From positions 1,240,001-1,304,000 of the forward strand of contig NZ_CP121699.1 of the NCBI RefSeq assembly GCF_029761935.1: DNA of 64,000 nt, written 5' to 3'. Source of the DNA: Microbacterium testaceum (GTDB lineage Bacteria; Actinomycetota; Actinomycetes; Actinomycetales; Microbacteriaceae). The notes under the pieces are model-generated. The model was not told the DNA's origin and did no database searches. It worked only from the letters and a program-made list of their open reading frames with translations. Below are positions 32,092 to 40,489 of the stretch, piece by piece. The translations under genes were made by a program, and so were the position numbers. How positions within the stretch are numbered: the first letter of the stretch is position 1; each line of letters opens with the position of its first letter.

Positions 32092-34598
32092 CGGCGTCCC
32101 TCCCAGGCGGTTCGGGCCAGCGCGACGATCTCGCGGCGTGAGGCGTCGGGCAGATAGGCGCGTCCGACCGCGGCCCCGATGGCGGGAAGCTGCAGCGGAT
32201 CACGGTAGGCGAGCGAGAGCGGGCGGTACCGGGGCCGGAACTTGCCCTTGAAGCGGAAGAGCGACGCGAAACCGTACGCCGGCTCGAGGACCTCGGCGAG
32301 CCAGCGCAGGAGTGCCCGGAGAGGCGCGGGGTCGCCGTCCACGGCTTCGTCCGGGTCGTCGGCGAGAGGCGCACCCGACAGGCTCAACACCGTGGCCCCT
32401 TCTTCTTGCAGCTCGAGGGCGGCCTTGGCGATGAGGAACTCCATCATGCCGTTGGGGCCGTCCGTGCGCCGCCGCATGAAGTCCAACGTCCACCCCGAGA
32501 CCTCGCCCGCCGTCCACGACGGCATCCAGCTGGTGACCGCCTCGATGCGATCGTCGGGGCCGACCGCCAACAGCAGCCGCACGTCGCGGTCGCGGAGTTC
32601 GTCGAGGGACCCCAGCGTGAAGCCCATTTCGGGCAGGGCGCGGTCGGCGACCCACTCCTCGTCGATGGCGATCACCTGCGAGGCCTGACCGACGCTCAGT
32701 TCGTGCCACCGCGACCACACGGCCGTGTATCCCTCGCGTTCGGCCCGGGTGAGGGGCTGACGCACTTTCTGCCAGCTCTTGCCGGCGAAGGTCAGGCCCG
32801 GGAGGTCCATGACCGTCTCGACCCCGACGGGGACGTGTCTCCACCCCAGGTCGACCAGATCGTCGAGGGTGTCGGAGTGAATGCTGTAGAACGCCGGGGT
32901 CCACCCGTGCTCGACGCAGTAATCGGTGAAGCCCCTCAGCGCCTCCGGGCGCCGCCCCTCGGGGGCGAGGGGGTCGCCGACCGCCAGTGCCACGTCGCCG
33001 CTCAACCGGTAGGCGACGGCGCACTCCCGGTCGTCGGAGTACCAGTGGCTGTTCCCGGCCCAGGTGCCGAGGAAGCCGAGGGTATCGCTCCCGCGTCGCA
33101 GCAGATCGCGGTAGTGGCTGTCGTCGACCGCGGCGGGCCGCCGCGAGCGCCGATAGAGCCACAGGATCGCGGCGACGACGATGGCCCAGAAGAGCACGCC
33201 GATCCACTGGTACGCAAACAGAGCGGGCCCGCTGTGCGGGAACGCCATGGACCCGCCCGGATGGGTGAAGGACGGGGGAAGGAACCGTCGAAGCGTCAAT
33301 CCGAGCAGATCGAGGACGGACACCTCCCGGTCGAAGGCGCGGTGCCCGATCGCCTCGACGACGAACAGCGTCGTCGCGCACACGACGAAGGCGAGGGTGA
33401 CCACCACGGCGACGGTCCGCGCCGCGCGCGGGGTGGCGCGCACCGAGAAGCGCGCGCGGGCGACGACCAGGGCGGCGGCCAGCGCGAGGGGGATCACGAT
33501 CGTCGCGATCGCCCAGAGCACGTACTCCGCGCCGCTGCCGTCGACCCACGGGTCGATGCGCAGGCGCCCGTCCAGTAGGGAGATGACGGGCAGGACGGCG
33601 GATGCCACGAGCACGAACTCCGCGACGATCCAGGCCGAGCGCCTCCCCTGCCGCAGCCCCCACGCGGCGACCAGGAGCAGCACGAGAGGCACGATCGCGA
33701 GGAGGGCGGGGCCCGCGCCCCGGGTCATGAGGAGGCCGATCTGCTCGTCGCAGACCGACGAAGCGACTCTGCCGCACTGCGCGAGCAGTTCGTCGTCGTA
33801 TTGCATGTAGGCGTCCACCACGAGCGAGAGCGGCCCGCGGCCCCCGCCGCTGACGAGCGCGACGATCGGCCCGCTGCCCACGACCGCGACCAGCAGGGCG
33901 AGGAGGGTCCGCGTCTCGCGCGTCGAACTGCGGTGCCACGACCGGCGCTCCCTACCCCGCGCGAGCAGAGCCCCGACGAAGAGTCCGATGACCGCCGCCG
34001 ACAGGCGGTACCAGGAGTCGGCGTCACCCGCGTAGAGCGCGAAGAGGGCCAACAGGGCGAAGCCGACCAGACGCAGACGACGACGCCAGAGCGTCGGCGC
34101 GAAGGCCGATCCGGCCATGACGGCCCCGGTGATCGCCGTGGTCGGGTCGAGCACGGGGACCTCGGCCGCGACGACGGGGCGGAGGTCGGTGATCGTCCAG
34201 GCGGCGGCGTGCAGGCCGATGCCCACGAGCAATCCACTGAGCCCGATGGTGGCGAGGAACAGGCTCGTGCGCCGCGATCCGACCAGACGTTCGACGTACG
34301 CGAGCGCGGTCAGAGCGAGCAGCACCGACGAGAACGCGTCGATCGTCGAATCCGGCACGACGAGTGCGGTCAGCAGGGTCCACCAGCGGCCGCTGGCGAA
34401 CGTGGCCAACGGCCCTGCTCCCCAGACCAGCGCGTCGTCGCCCCACAGCGACCCGGTCGCCGCGGCGGACGCCACGACGATCACCGCGACGACGATCGCC
34501 ACCGGGTTGTGCGACAGGTAGCGACGCAGCGACGCGCCCACCCTCGTCAGGCGCGACGGCGGTCGGTCGGCGACCGGAGGAGCGGCGGATTCGGACAT
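32088..34598 (-). CDS. MprF-like aminoacyl-phosphatidylglycerol synthase (DUF2156)
   Basis: An 836-residue protein with a large membrane part (about residues 30-490, a dozen or more helices, the first ones rhomboid-like) and a C-terminal cytoplasmic DUF2156/LPG-synthase domain (about 495-820). The second has the double GNAT fold motifs of MprF: GFLGTWAGNSHWYS, MMEFLIAKAALELQEEGATV and FRFKGKFRPRYRPLSLAY. The family moves an amino acid (Lys, Ala or Arg) from aminoacyl-tRNA to phosphatidylglycerol, lowering membrane charge and giving resistance to cationic peptides; the amino acid cannot be read here. No lysyl-tRNA synthetase domain is fused. TACGCT is 7 nt before the ATG. It is coupled to the esterase gene. 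Confidence 0.82.
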   Translation of the reverse strand: MSESAAPPVADRPPSRLTRVGASLRRYLSHNPVAIVVAVIVVASAAATGSLWGDDALVWGAGPLATFASGRWWTLLTALVVPDSTIDAFSSVLLALTALAYVERLVGSRRTSLFLATIGLSGLLVGIGLHAAAWTITDLRPVVAAEVPVLDPTTAITGAVMAGSAFAPTLWRRRLRLVGFALLALFALYAGDADSWYRLSAAVIGLFVGALLARGRERRSWHRSSTRETRTLLALLVAVVGSGPIVALVSGGGRGPLSLVVDAYMQYDDELLAQCGRVASSVCDEQIGLLMTRGAGPALLAIVPLVLLLVAAWGLRQGRRSAWIVAEFVLVASAVLPVISLLDGRLRIDPWVDGSGAEYVLWAIATIVIPLALAAALVVARARFSVRATPRAARTVAVVVTLAFVVCATTLFVVEAIGHRAFDREVSVLDLLGLTLRRFLPPSFTHPGGSMAFPHSGPALFAYQWIGVLFWAIVVAAILWLYRRSRRPAAVDDSHYRDLLRRGSDTLGFLGTWAGNSHWYSDDRECAVAYRLSGDVALAVGDPLAPEGRRPEALRGFTDYCVEHGWTPAFYSIHSDTLDDLVDLGWRHVPVGVETVMDLPGLTFAGKSWQKVRQPLTRAEREGYTAVWSRWHELSVGQASQVIAIDEEWVADRALPEMGFTLGSLDELRDRDVRLLLAVGPDDRIEAVTSWMPSWTAGEVSGWTLDFMRRRTDGPNGMMEFLIAKAALELQEEGATVLSLSGAPLADDPDEAVDGDPAPLRALLRWLAEVLEPAYGFASLFRFKGKFRPRYRPLSLAYRDPLQLPAIGAAVGRAYLPDASRREIVALARTAWEGRR

Positions 34599-34605
34599 CG
34601 GCGAA

Positions 34606-34611
34606 AGCGTA
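34606..34611 (-). promoter_or_regulatory. -10 box of the MprF-like gene
   Basis: Minus-strand TACGCT, 7 nt (TTCGCCG), then ATG at 34598; leaderless or nearly so. Confidence 0.4.
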
Positions 34612-34634
34612 TTGCCAATTCCTATGAGAAGGCG

Positions 34635-35939
34635 TCAGTACCAGATGTCGAGCAGCGGACTCGCCTCGGGGGTGAAAGCCCGATCGACGGAGGCGAGGAC
34701 GTCGGCCCCTGCTCGCACGAGTCCCGCGTGGGCGAGCTCCGTCGAGCGCACCCCGCCGAGCAGGAGCGAGCTCAGGGCACCGACCGTCAGCTCGACCTCC
34801 GACGCCTCGCTTTCGTCCGTCCGGGTGACGACGGCTTCTCCGTCCGCGTCGACGCGCAGACGCCACGTTCCCGCGGCGAAGTCGAGCGGGTCGGCCACGC
34901 GGAGCACCACGTCGAGTGCTCCCGCGTACCGCCGCGAGCCCAGGGCCCCGGGCACATCGAGGATGCGCAGCCAATGGTGGTCGGTGAGGGTCGCCGTCAC
35001 GGCGCGACGGTCGGCGACCATCCACTGCACCGGCGGCACGGCGGGCTGCAGCCACGCTTTCACCCGACCGACGAGGTCGTGCTCGATCGCGAATCGCCAG
35101 AGGGCCGCGGACGCCTCGGTGTCGACGGCGAACAGGGCACGAACCTCGAGCTCGTGCGCCGAGAAGTCGTCGCGCTCGTCGATCGTGTAGACGAGGATGC
35201 CCGTCTCGTCGCCGTCCGCGCCACGATAGGCGACCGCGCGGACCCTCTCGCCCGACTTGTCGCCGGGCGCGAGACCCGCGATCCCGCGCCAGCGCCCGTC
35301 CCACCCGGGTACCGACCCGGGGCGCTGGACGCGCACTCGCTCGTGGACGGCTGCCACACGCTCCACGACCGCCTCGCGCGGCACGAAGTCGAGCCGCCCG
35401 GGTGCCGTCGGGCCCGTCCAGCGGGCGCGGCCCGTGTTGATCTGCACATCGGAGGCCCACGCGGCGGGCGAGAAACCCCAGCGCCCGTAGATCGTCGCCT
35501 CGGTGACGGTGAGGCCCGCGATGGCGAAGCCGGCCGCGGCCGCCGTCCGCAGTTCACCGCCGATCATCGCGCGCGCGATCCCCCGGCGACGGTGCGTCGC
35601 GGCCACCGTGACGGCGCTGATGGACCACAGCGGGGCGACGCGCCCCGGCGAGGTCGTCAGCTCGGAGGCCCACGAGTCGATCGTGCCGACCGGCACCGCG
35701 GGCTCGACGCCCCGACGGTCGTAGACCGCCGTCAGACGGCGGGTCCGCAGGGTCTTGCGCGCGTTCTCGGCCTCGTCGTCGGTCGACTCCGCGCCCAGGA
35801 AACCCCGGGCGACCGCCCGCTGGAACGGACGGAACCCGTCGCCGTCGGCATCCACCCGCTCGTATTCGAGCCCGGAGGCGGCGAGGTCGGCGGCGGAGGT
35901 CGGGTCGAGGGGCAGCGTCAGAGTGTCGAGGGATGCCAT
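34635..35939 (-). CDS. Eis-type GNAT N-acetyltransferase
   Basis: A 434-residue protein with the Eis layout: an N-terminal GNAT domain, a second degenerate GNAT domain and a C-terminal SCP2-like domain. The acetyl-CoA site is VTVAATHRRRGIARAMIGG (about residues 110-130), and YGRWGFSPA follows. The C-terminus ends LLDIWY; in Eis the terminal carboxylate acts as the general acid/base, so the exact end matters. Mycobacterial Eis acetylates aminoglycosides and other amines; the physiological target here is unknown. TAGGCT sits 6 nt before the ATG, and GTGTCGGAG 8 nt before that, giving a leaderless, possibly stress-controlled gene. Confidence 0.85.
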   Translation of the reverse strand: MASLDTLTLPLDPTSAADLAASGLEYERVDADGDGFRPFQRAVARGFLGAESTDDEAENARKTLRTRRLTAVYDRRGVEPAVPVGTIDSWASELTTSPGRVAPLWSISAVTVAATHRRRGIARAMIGGELRTAAAAGFAIAGLTVTEATIYGRWGFSPAAWASDVQINTGRARWTGPTAPGRLDFVPREAVVERVAAVHERVRVQRPGSVPGWDGRWRGIAGLAPGDKSGERVRAVAYRGADGDETGILVYTIDERDDFSAHELEVRALFAVDTEASAALWRFAIEHDLVGRVKAWLQPAVPPVQWMVADRRAVTATLTDHHWLRILDVPGALGSRRYAGALDVVLRVADPLDFAAGTWRLRVDADGEAVVTRTDESEASEVELTVGALSSLLLGGVRSTELAHAGLVRAGADVLASVDRAFTPEASPLLDIWY

Positions 35940-35945
35940 GACCCC

Positions 35946-35968
35946 AGCCTAGGGATCACCTCCGACAC
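35946..35968 (-). promoter_or_regulatory. GTGTCGGAG-N8-TAnnnT promoter of the Eis-type gene
   Basis: Minus-strand GTGTCGGAG, 8 nt, TAGGCT, 6 nt, ATG. Spacing is exactly that of the mycobacterial RecA-independent damage promoters (PafBC targets). Confidence 0.5.
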
Positions 35969-35991
35969 GCGGCGAGCGGACGCCCGCGACG

Positions 35992-36234
35992 TCAGTGGGT
36001 GGCCTGGATGGCGCGCAGGCGCGAGAGCACCTGGTCGCGGAGTTCGTCGGGCGCCGTCTCTTTGCACGCGCGCGCGACCACCTCGGTCAGCGTCCGTGCC
36101 ACGAGGGCCTCGTCCTGGCATCCGGGGCAGTTCTCGAGGTGCTCCCGGATGTCCTTCTGCTGGGTCTTGCAGACCTCGTTGCGGAGGTACTCCTCAAGGT
36201 CGCGTCGCGCCTTGTCGCAGCCGCAGTCGCTCAT
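35992..36234 (-). CDS. rsrA: Zinc-binding redox-sensing anti-sigma factor RsrA
   Basis: An 80-residue ZAS-family anti-sigma factor that holds SigR inactive in the reduced, zinc-bound state and lets it go on thiol oxidation. The zinc motif HLENCPGC gives H32, C36 and C39, with C4/C6 in the N-terminal SDCGCDK as further ligand or redox cysteines and C22 as an extra. Its ATG overlaps the sigR stop by 4 nt (ATGA), so both proteins are made in step. Known in Streptomyces (RsrA) and mycobacteria (RshA); the arrangement here is the same. Confidence 0.92.
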   Translation of the reverse strand: MSDCGCDKARRDLEEYLRNEVCKTQQKDIREHLENCPGCQDEALVARTLTEVVARACKETAPDELRDQVLSRLRAIQATH

Positions 36235-36914
36235 TTCTTCTCTCCCGTCGCGGCCTGAATGCCGCGCTCCTTGGCGTAGTCCGACAGCAGGTCGCGCAGC
36301 AGCCGCCGGCCGCGGTGCAGACGGCTCATGACCGTACCGATCGGAGTCTTCATGATGTCGGCGATCTCCTGGTAGGCGAAGCCCTCGACGTCGGCGAGGT
36401 ACACCGCCATCCGGAAATCTTCGGGGATCGACTGCAACGCGTCCTTCACGACGGATGCCGGCATGTGGTCGATCGCTTCGGCCTCGGCCGAACGGGCGCT
36501 GCTCGCGGTGGTCGATTCGGCTCCGCCGAGCTGCCAGTCCTCGAGATCGTCGATCGCGCTCTGGTAGGGCTCGCGCTGCTTCTTGCGATACGTGTTGATG
36601 TACGTGTTCGTCAGGATGCGGTAGAGCCACGCCTTCAGATTGGTGCCCTGCGTGAACGTCGCCCACGAGCCGAAGGCCTTCACGAAGGTCTCTTGCACGA
36701 GATCGGCGGCGTCGGCCGGGTTGCGCGTCATGCGCATCGCTGCGGCGTACAGCTGATCCATGAAGGGCAGCGCCTGCTCTTCGAACTGTGCGCGGGGCTC
36801 CGCCTGCGGGCCGGCGTCTGCGGTGTCGTTCATCGCGCGCCAGTCTACGTCGAGCGTGTCGGCGACCACCGGGATGGCCTCCGGCAGGCGGTCGCGTTCG
36901 AGAAGTGCGGTCAC
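36231..36914 (-). CDS. sigR: Thiol-oxidative-stress ECF sigma factor SigR (SigH type)
   Basis: A 227-residue ECF sigma factor. Region 2 ([20 protein letters not shown], about residues 60-80, and [20 protein letters not shown]) and region 4 ([20 protein letters not shown] then [20 protein letters not shown], about 165-205) are clear. It switches on thioredoxin, mycothiol and protein-quality genes under disulfide stress. The GTG at 36914 has AAAGGGG 6-7 nt upstream; an internal ATG at 36833 would remove 27 residues. That mirrors the two forms of Streptomyces SigR, where the longer form comes from the self-controlled promoter. A GGGAAT-N18-GTT promoter lies just upstream. Confidence 0.93.
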   Translation of the reverse strand: MTALLERDRLPEAIPVVADTLDVDWRAMNDTADAGPQAEPRAQFEEQALPFMDQLYAAAMRMTRNPADAADLVQETFVKAFGSWATFTQGTNLKAWLYRILTNTYINTYRKKQREPYQSAIDDLEDWQLGGAESTTASSARSAEAEAIDHMPASVVKDALQSIPEDFRMAVYLADVEGFAYQEIADIMKTPIGTVMSRLHRGRRLLRDLLSDYAKERGIQAATGEKK

Positions 36915-36931
36915 GTGTCGTCCCCTTTCAG

Positions 36932-36937
36932 TAGGCT
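36932..36937 (+). promoter_or_regulatory. -10 box of aroA
   Basis: TAGGCT, 8 nt (AGGAACCG), then ATG at 36946. AGGA lies in between, so the message is either leaderless or has a very short leader. The box overlaps the sigR leader on the other strand. Confidence 0.45.
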
Positions 36938-36940
36938 AGG

Positions 36941-36967
36941 AACCGATGACTCCCCTCGGGTATTCCC
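36941..36967 (-). promoter_or_regulatory. SigR-type autoregulatory promoter of sigR
   Basis: Minus-strand GGGAAT (36962-36967), exactly 18 nt, then GTT (36941-36943). This matches the SigR/SigH consensus GGGAAT-N18/19-GTT in full. The -35 lies within codons 6-7 of aroA on the opposite strand. Confidence 0.8.
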
Positions 36968-38283
36968 CTTCCGCCGCCACTCCCCGCGGTGAGTGGGACG
37001 CGCCCGTGTCCGACGGCCCCCTGGATGCCACGGTCACCGTGCCGGGTTCGAAGTCGCTGACCAATCGCGAACTGATCCTCGCCGCGATCGCCGACGGCCC
37101 CGGCACGCTGCACGGACCGCTGCACTCCGACGATTCCGCGCGCATGGTCGACGCGTTGCGCGTCCTCGGCGTCGGGATCGACGAGGTCGACACCGGCTCG
37201 CCGTTCGGCCCCGACCTGCTGGTGACCCCTCCGTCCTCGTTCTTGGGCGACGGCACGATCGACTGCGGCCAGGCCGGAACCGTCATGCGGTTCATCGCCC
37301 CCGTGGCGGGCTTCGCCCGTGGCGACGTGCACGTCACCGCCCACGAGAGCGCGCTGCACCGTCCGATGGGCGCCATGATCCACGCCCTGCGCGACGTCGG
37401 TGTCGACATCGACGACGGTGGCCACTGGGCCCTGCCGTTCTCGGTGCGCGGGCACGGACACGTGCGCGGCGGCGAAGTCGAGATCGATGCGAGTCAGTCG
37501 AGCCAGTTCGTCTCGGGGCTGCTGCTCGCGGCCGCACGCTTCGACGTGGGGCTTCACCTGCGTCACGTCGGCTCGCGCCTGCCCAGCATCCCGCACATCG
37601 ACATGACCGTCGAAGCCCTCGCCCACCGCGCCGTGCACGTCGAACGCCCCGCTCCCGGCGAGTGGATCGTGCCGGCCGGCCCCGTGCGCGCGAAGGACGT
37701 GGCGATCGAACCCGATCTCTCCAACGCCTCGCCGTTCCTCGCCGCGGCGATGGTCACGGGCGGCTCCGTCACCGTCACGGGCTGGCCGTTGCACAGCACT
37801 CAGCCGGGCGCTCTGCTCGTCGACATCCTCGCCGAGATGGGAGCCCGCGTCAGCCGTCGCGGCGGCGCCCTCACCGTGGCCGCCGGAGACGACGGCATCC
37901 TGGGTGTCGATCTCGACCTGTCCGCGGCGGGCGAGCTGGCGCCGACTTTATTCGGCCTGGCGGCGTTCGCCGACGGCCCCACCACGCTCCACGGGATCGG
38001 GCACATCCGCGGTCATGAGACCGATCGCATCAGCGCCCTCGTCGGAAACCTCCGCTCGCTCGGCGGCGAGGCCCACGAGCTCGACGACGGCATCCGCATC
38101 GTGCCGCGGCCTCTCGTCGGCGGCGAGTGGAAGGCCCACCACGACCACCGTCTCGCCACCACCGGCGCCCTGATCGGTCTGCGTGTTCCCGGCGTGCGGA
38201 TCGACGACATCGGAACCACCGCCAAGACCCTCCCCCAGTTCGCGGCGCTGTGGCAGGCGATGCTGCGCGCTCCCCGCGTGTGA
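36946..38283 (+). CDS. aroA: 3-phosphoshikimate 1-carboxyvinyltransferase (EPSP synthase) AroA
   Basis: The sixth shikimate-pathway enzyme, joining shikimate-3-phosphate and phosphoenolpyruvate in the cytoplasm. It has 445 residues. Seen: VPGSKSLTNRELILAAIADG (substrate-binding lysine and serine), DCGQAGTVMRFIAPVAG, SSQFVSGLLLAA, GSRLPSIPHIDMTVEAL and HDHRLATTGALIGL near the C-terminus. The N-terminal glycine/alanine motif and serine pattern should be compared with class I and II enzymes before predicting glyphosate response. The ATG is close to a -10 box. rsgA follows 13 nt later. The same aroA-rsgA-bcp order is common near sigR in actinobacteria. Confidence 0.95.
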   Translation: MTPLGYSPSAATPRGEWDAPVSDGPLDATVTVPGSKSLTNRELILAAIADGPGTLHGPLHSDDSARMVDALRVLGVGIDEVDTGSPFGPDLLVTPPSSFLGDGTIDCGQAGTVMRFIAPVAGFARGDVHVTAHESALHRPMGAMIHALRDVGVDIDDGGHWALPFSVRGHGHVRGGEVEIDASQSSQFVSGLLLAAARFDVGLHLRHVGSRLPSIPHIDMTVEALAHRAVHVERPAPGEWIVPAGPVRAKDVAIEPDLSNASPFLAAAMVTGGSVTVTGWPLHSTQPGALLVDILAEMGARVSRRGGALTVAAGDDGILGVDLDLSAAGELAPTLFGLAAFADGPTTLHGIGHIRGHETDRISALVGNLRSLGGEAHELDDGIRIVPRPLVGGEWKAHHDHRLATTGALIGLRVPGVRIDDIGTTAKTLPQFAALWQAMLRAPRV

Positions 38284-38296
38284 GCGAGCAGCGACC

Positions 38297-39361
38297 GTGA
38301 GCTGGCTCGACGACGCCGACGACGACGAGGACGACCTCCGCTACGACGAGTCGTCCATCCGCGTCCGCCCCAATCCCAAGGCGAACAGGCCGCGGACGAA
38401 ACGGCGTCCCGCCCACGCCGACGCGCAGATCGCCCGCGTGCTCGGTGTCGACCGCGGCCGCTACACGGTCCTCGTCGACGAGGACGGCCCCGAGGAACGT
38501 CGCGTGCTGGCCACTCGCGCGCGCGAGCTCCGCAAGCAGCCCATCGTCAACGGCGACCGCGCCCGCGTCGTCGGCGACCTCACGGGCGACGAAGGCACCC
38601 TCGGGCGCATCATCGGTCTCGAGGAGCGCACGTCTCTGCTGCGCCGCAGCGCCGACGACACCGACCAGGTCGAGCGCGTGATCGTGGCCAATGCCGACCA
38701 GATGCTCGTCGTGGTCGCCGCGGCCGACCCCGAACCCCGCGCCCGCCTCGTCGACCGCTACCTCGTGGCGGCGCTGGATGCCGGCATCCGTCCCCTGCTC
38801 GTCGTCACCAAGACCGACCTGGCCGATCCGACGGAGTTCCTCGCGCACTTCGTCGGTCTCGACCTGCGCGTGTTCACCAGCGCGCAGGGGCAGATGCCCC
38901 TCGACGAGATCGGCGAGGCTCTCGTCGGCCATTCGACGGTGTTCGTGGGGCACTCGGGCGTGGGGAAGTCGACGCTGGTGAACGCCCTCACGGGATCGGA
39001 GCGCGCGATCGGTCATGTGAACACCGTCACCGGGCGGGGGCGTCACACCTCCTCGTCCGCGGTGTCGCTGCGGTATCGCGGACGCGCCGGCTCGGGCTGG
39101 GTCATCGACACCCCCGGCGTGCGGTCGTTCGGTCTCGGACACGTCGACCCCGCGCACGTCCTCGGCGCGTTCACGGATCTGGCCGAGGTGGCCGAGGAGT
39201 GCCCGCGCGGCTGCACGCACCTGCCCGACGCCCCCGACTGCGCCATCGTCGAGGCCGTCGAGTCCGGCCGCCTCGGCCCCGGGGCCGCCGCCCGATTGGA
39301 CTCCCTGCAGCGCCTGCTGACGACGTTCCAGGGCATCGAGCGTTCTAGGCTGGAGGGGTGA
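38297..39361 (+). CDS. rsgA: Ribosome small-subunit-dependent GTPase RsgA
   Basis: A circularly permuted GTPase that checks late 30S assembly. It has 354 residues: an acidic N-terminal tail (DDADDDEDDLRYDES), an OB-fold (about 50-120), the permuted G-domain with G4 (VVTKTD) before G1 (VGHSGVGKSTLVNAL) and G3 (DTPGVRSFGL), and a zinc motif CPRGC-H-C (EECPRGCTHLPDAPDC). The GTG start at 38297 gives MSWLDDADDD; it lies 13 nt after aroA. The stop overlaps the bcp start by 4 nt. Confidence 0.93.
   Translation: MSWLDDADDDEDDLRYDESSIRVRPNPKANRPRTKRRPAHADAQIARVLGVDRGRYTVLVDEDGPEERRVLATRARELRKQPIVNGDRARVVGDLTGDEGTLGRIIGLEERTSLLRRSADDTDQVERVIVANADQMLVVVAAADPEPRARLVDRYLVAALDAGIRPLLVVTKTDLADPTEFLAHFVGLDLRVFTSAQGQMPLDEIGEALVGHSTVFVGHSGVGKSTLVNALTGSERAIGHVNTVTGRGRHTSSSAVSLRYRGRAGSGWVIDTPGVRSFGLGHVDPAHVLGAFTDLAEVAEECPRGCTHLPDAPDCAIVEAVESGRLGPGAAARLDSLQRLLTTFQGIERSRLEG
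39346..39351 (+). promoter_or_regulatory. Possible internal -10 box of bcp
   Basis: TAGGCT, GGAGGG, then GTG at 39358, inside the end of rsgA. GGAGGG could also serve as ribosome site for the aroA-rsgA-bcp message. Confidence 0.35.
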
Positions 39362-39831
39362 CGAACCTCGTAAAGGGCGACATCGCCCCCGACTTCACCC
39401 TCATCGACCAGGACGAACACCCCGTTTCGCTGGGCGACTTCCGCGGTCGCCGCGTGATCCTCTACTTCTACCCCGCGGCTCAGACGCCGGGATGCACCAC
39501 GCAGGCGTGCGACTTCCGCGACAGCCTCGCCTCTCTCCAGGGCGCCGGGTACACGGTGCTCGGGATCTCGCGCGACACCCCCGAGAAGCTGCGCGCTTTC
39601 CGTGACAGCGACGGTCTGACCTTCCCGCTGCTCAGCGACGCCGACCACGCCGTGCACGAGGCCTACGGCGCGTGGGGCGAGAAGCAGAACTACGGCAAGA
39701 CGGTCACGGGCGTACTCCGCTCGACCTTCGTCGTCGACGAGGAGGGCAAGATCGTCGAGGCGATGTACAACGTCAAGGCCACCGGCCACGTGGCGCGTCT
39801 GCGCAAGACCCTCGGTCTCGCCGTCGCCTGA
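39358..39831 (+). CDS. bcp: Thioredoxin-dependent peroxiredoxin, Bcp/PrxQ type
   Basis: A 157-residue thiol peroxidase that reduces H2O2 and organic peroxides. The peroxidatic and resolving cysteines are five apart in PGCTTQACDFRD (near residues 45-50), the pattern of atypical two-cysteine PrxQ. Other family features: DFTLIDQDEHPVSLGDFRG and VLGISRDTPEKLRAF. The GTG start overlaps the rsgA stop. The position next to sigR-rsrA and rsgA fits an oxidative-stress role; I see no separate SigR promoter in front of it. Confidence 0.93.
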   Translation: MTNLVKGDIAPDFTLIDQDEHPVSLGDFRGRRVILYFYPAAQTPGCTTQACDFRDSLASLQGAGYTVLGISRDTPEKLRAFRDSDGLTFPLLSDADHAVHEAYGAWGEKQNYGKTVTGVLRSTFVVDEEGKIVEAMYNVKATGHVARLRKTLGLAVA

Positions 39832-39843
39832 TCCGCGAATGCC

Positions 39844-39877
39844 GCGACCCCGCCCCGCATGAGCGGTCGGCGGGGTC
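39844..39877 (+). terminator. Terminator after bcp
   Basis: GACCCCGCC pairs with GGCGGGGTC (9 bp) with a 14-nt loop, followed by TTC. It starts about 13 nt after the bcp stop; the converging small membrane protein gene ends at 39897. Confidence 0.6.
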
Positions 39878-39896
39878 TTCGCGTCTGCGCCGTGAC

Positions 39897-40277
39897 TCAG
39901 TCGTCGTCGCGACGTCGCGGCGCCGCCGCGCGCACCGCCAGCGCGAGCAGCACGAGACCGACGACGGCCGGCACCGCGATGAGCACGGCGATCGCCGGAG
40001 ACGCCCACTCCCCCGTCACCGCGCCGATGGCGACCGAGAGGATGAGCAGTTGCGTGACGATCCCTCCGGATCGACCGGCCGAGACATCGCGGGCCGTGGC
40101 GACGCCGAAGGCACCGACGATAGCCGCACCGATCACGGTGAGGACGATGAGGGCGACCGAGCTCACCACCGAGTCGGTGTCGCCGCCGACGAGGGCGACC
40201 GTCTGCCAGCCCGCGAGCGCCAGGATGCCGAGGCTTTCGAGTCCGAGCAGGACCGCGGCAGCGAGACGAATCGACAT
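39897..40277 (-). CDS. Small integral membrane protein of unknown function
   Basis: A 126-residue protein with about four hydrophobic helices (LAAAVLLGLESLGILALAGW; VVSSVALIVLTVIGAAIVGA; GIVTQLLILSVAIGAVTG; IAVLIAVPAVVGLVLLALAV) and a basic/acidic tail (RAAAPRRRDDD). I do not recognise a named family. I chose the ATG at 40277 because the first helix follows at once; a longer frame upstream would run into the whiB promoter region. It is convergent with bcp and divergent from whiB. Confidence 0.75.
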   Translation of the reverse strand: MSIRLAAAVLLGLESLGILALAGWQTVALVGGDTDSVVSSVALIVLTVIGAAIVGAFGVATARDVSAGRSGGIVTQLLILSVAIGAVTGEWASPAIAVLIAVPAVVGLVLLALAVRAAAPRRRDDD

Positions 40278-40330
40278 CCGGATGGCCTTCCCGGCGGGCG
40301 CATCCGCGCCGTTACGATCTGGAAACCTCG

Positions 40331-40361
40331 CGGTTACCTCTTGATCAGGCGGAATCGCTAT
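40331..40361 (+). promoter_or_regulatory. Possible whiB promoter region
   Basis: CGGTTAC, 18 nt, CGCTAT, then about 125 nt of leader to whiB. The spacing is that of the flagellar sites, but the second box is weaker and chance is possible. Confidence 0.25.
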
Positions 40362-40489
40362 GGGAGCATGGAACAAGCCGTGTGCTCCCACAGCGAAGTG
40401 GGGCGAGCAATCGCTCGCGTTCCCACCAGGGTACCGGACCCGAATCCCGGTGCCGAATCGACCAATTTTCTGTTACAAGGAGCACCCCC

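Noticed and set aside
33801..36992. Over 1000-codon plus-strand frame across the MprF-like, Eis-type and sigR genes
   Set aside because: It crosses three recognised minus-strand genes and their promoters; no family features.
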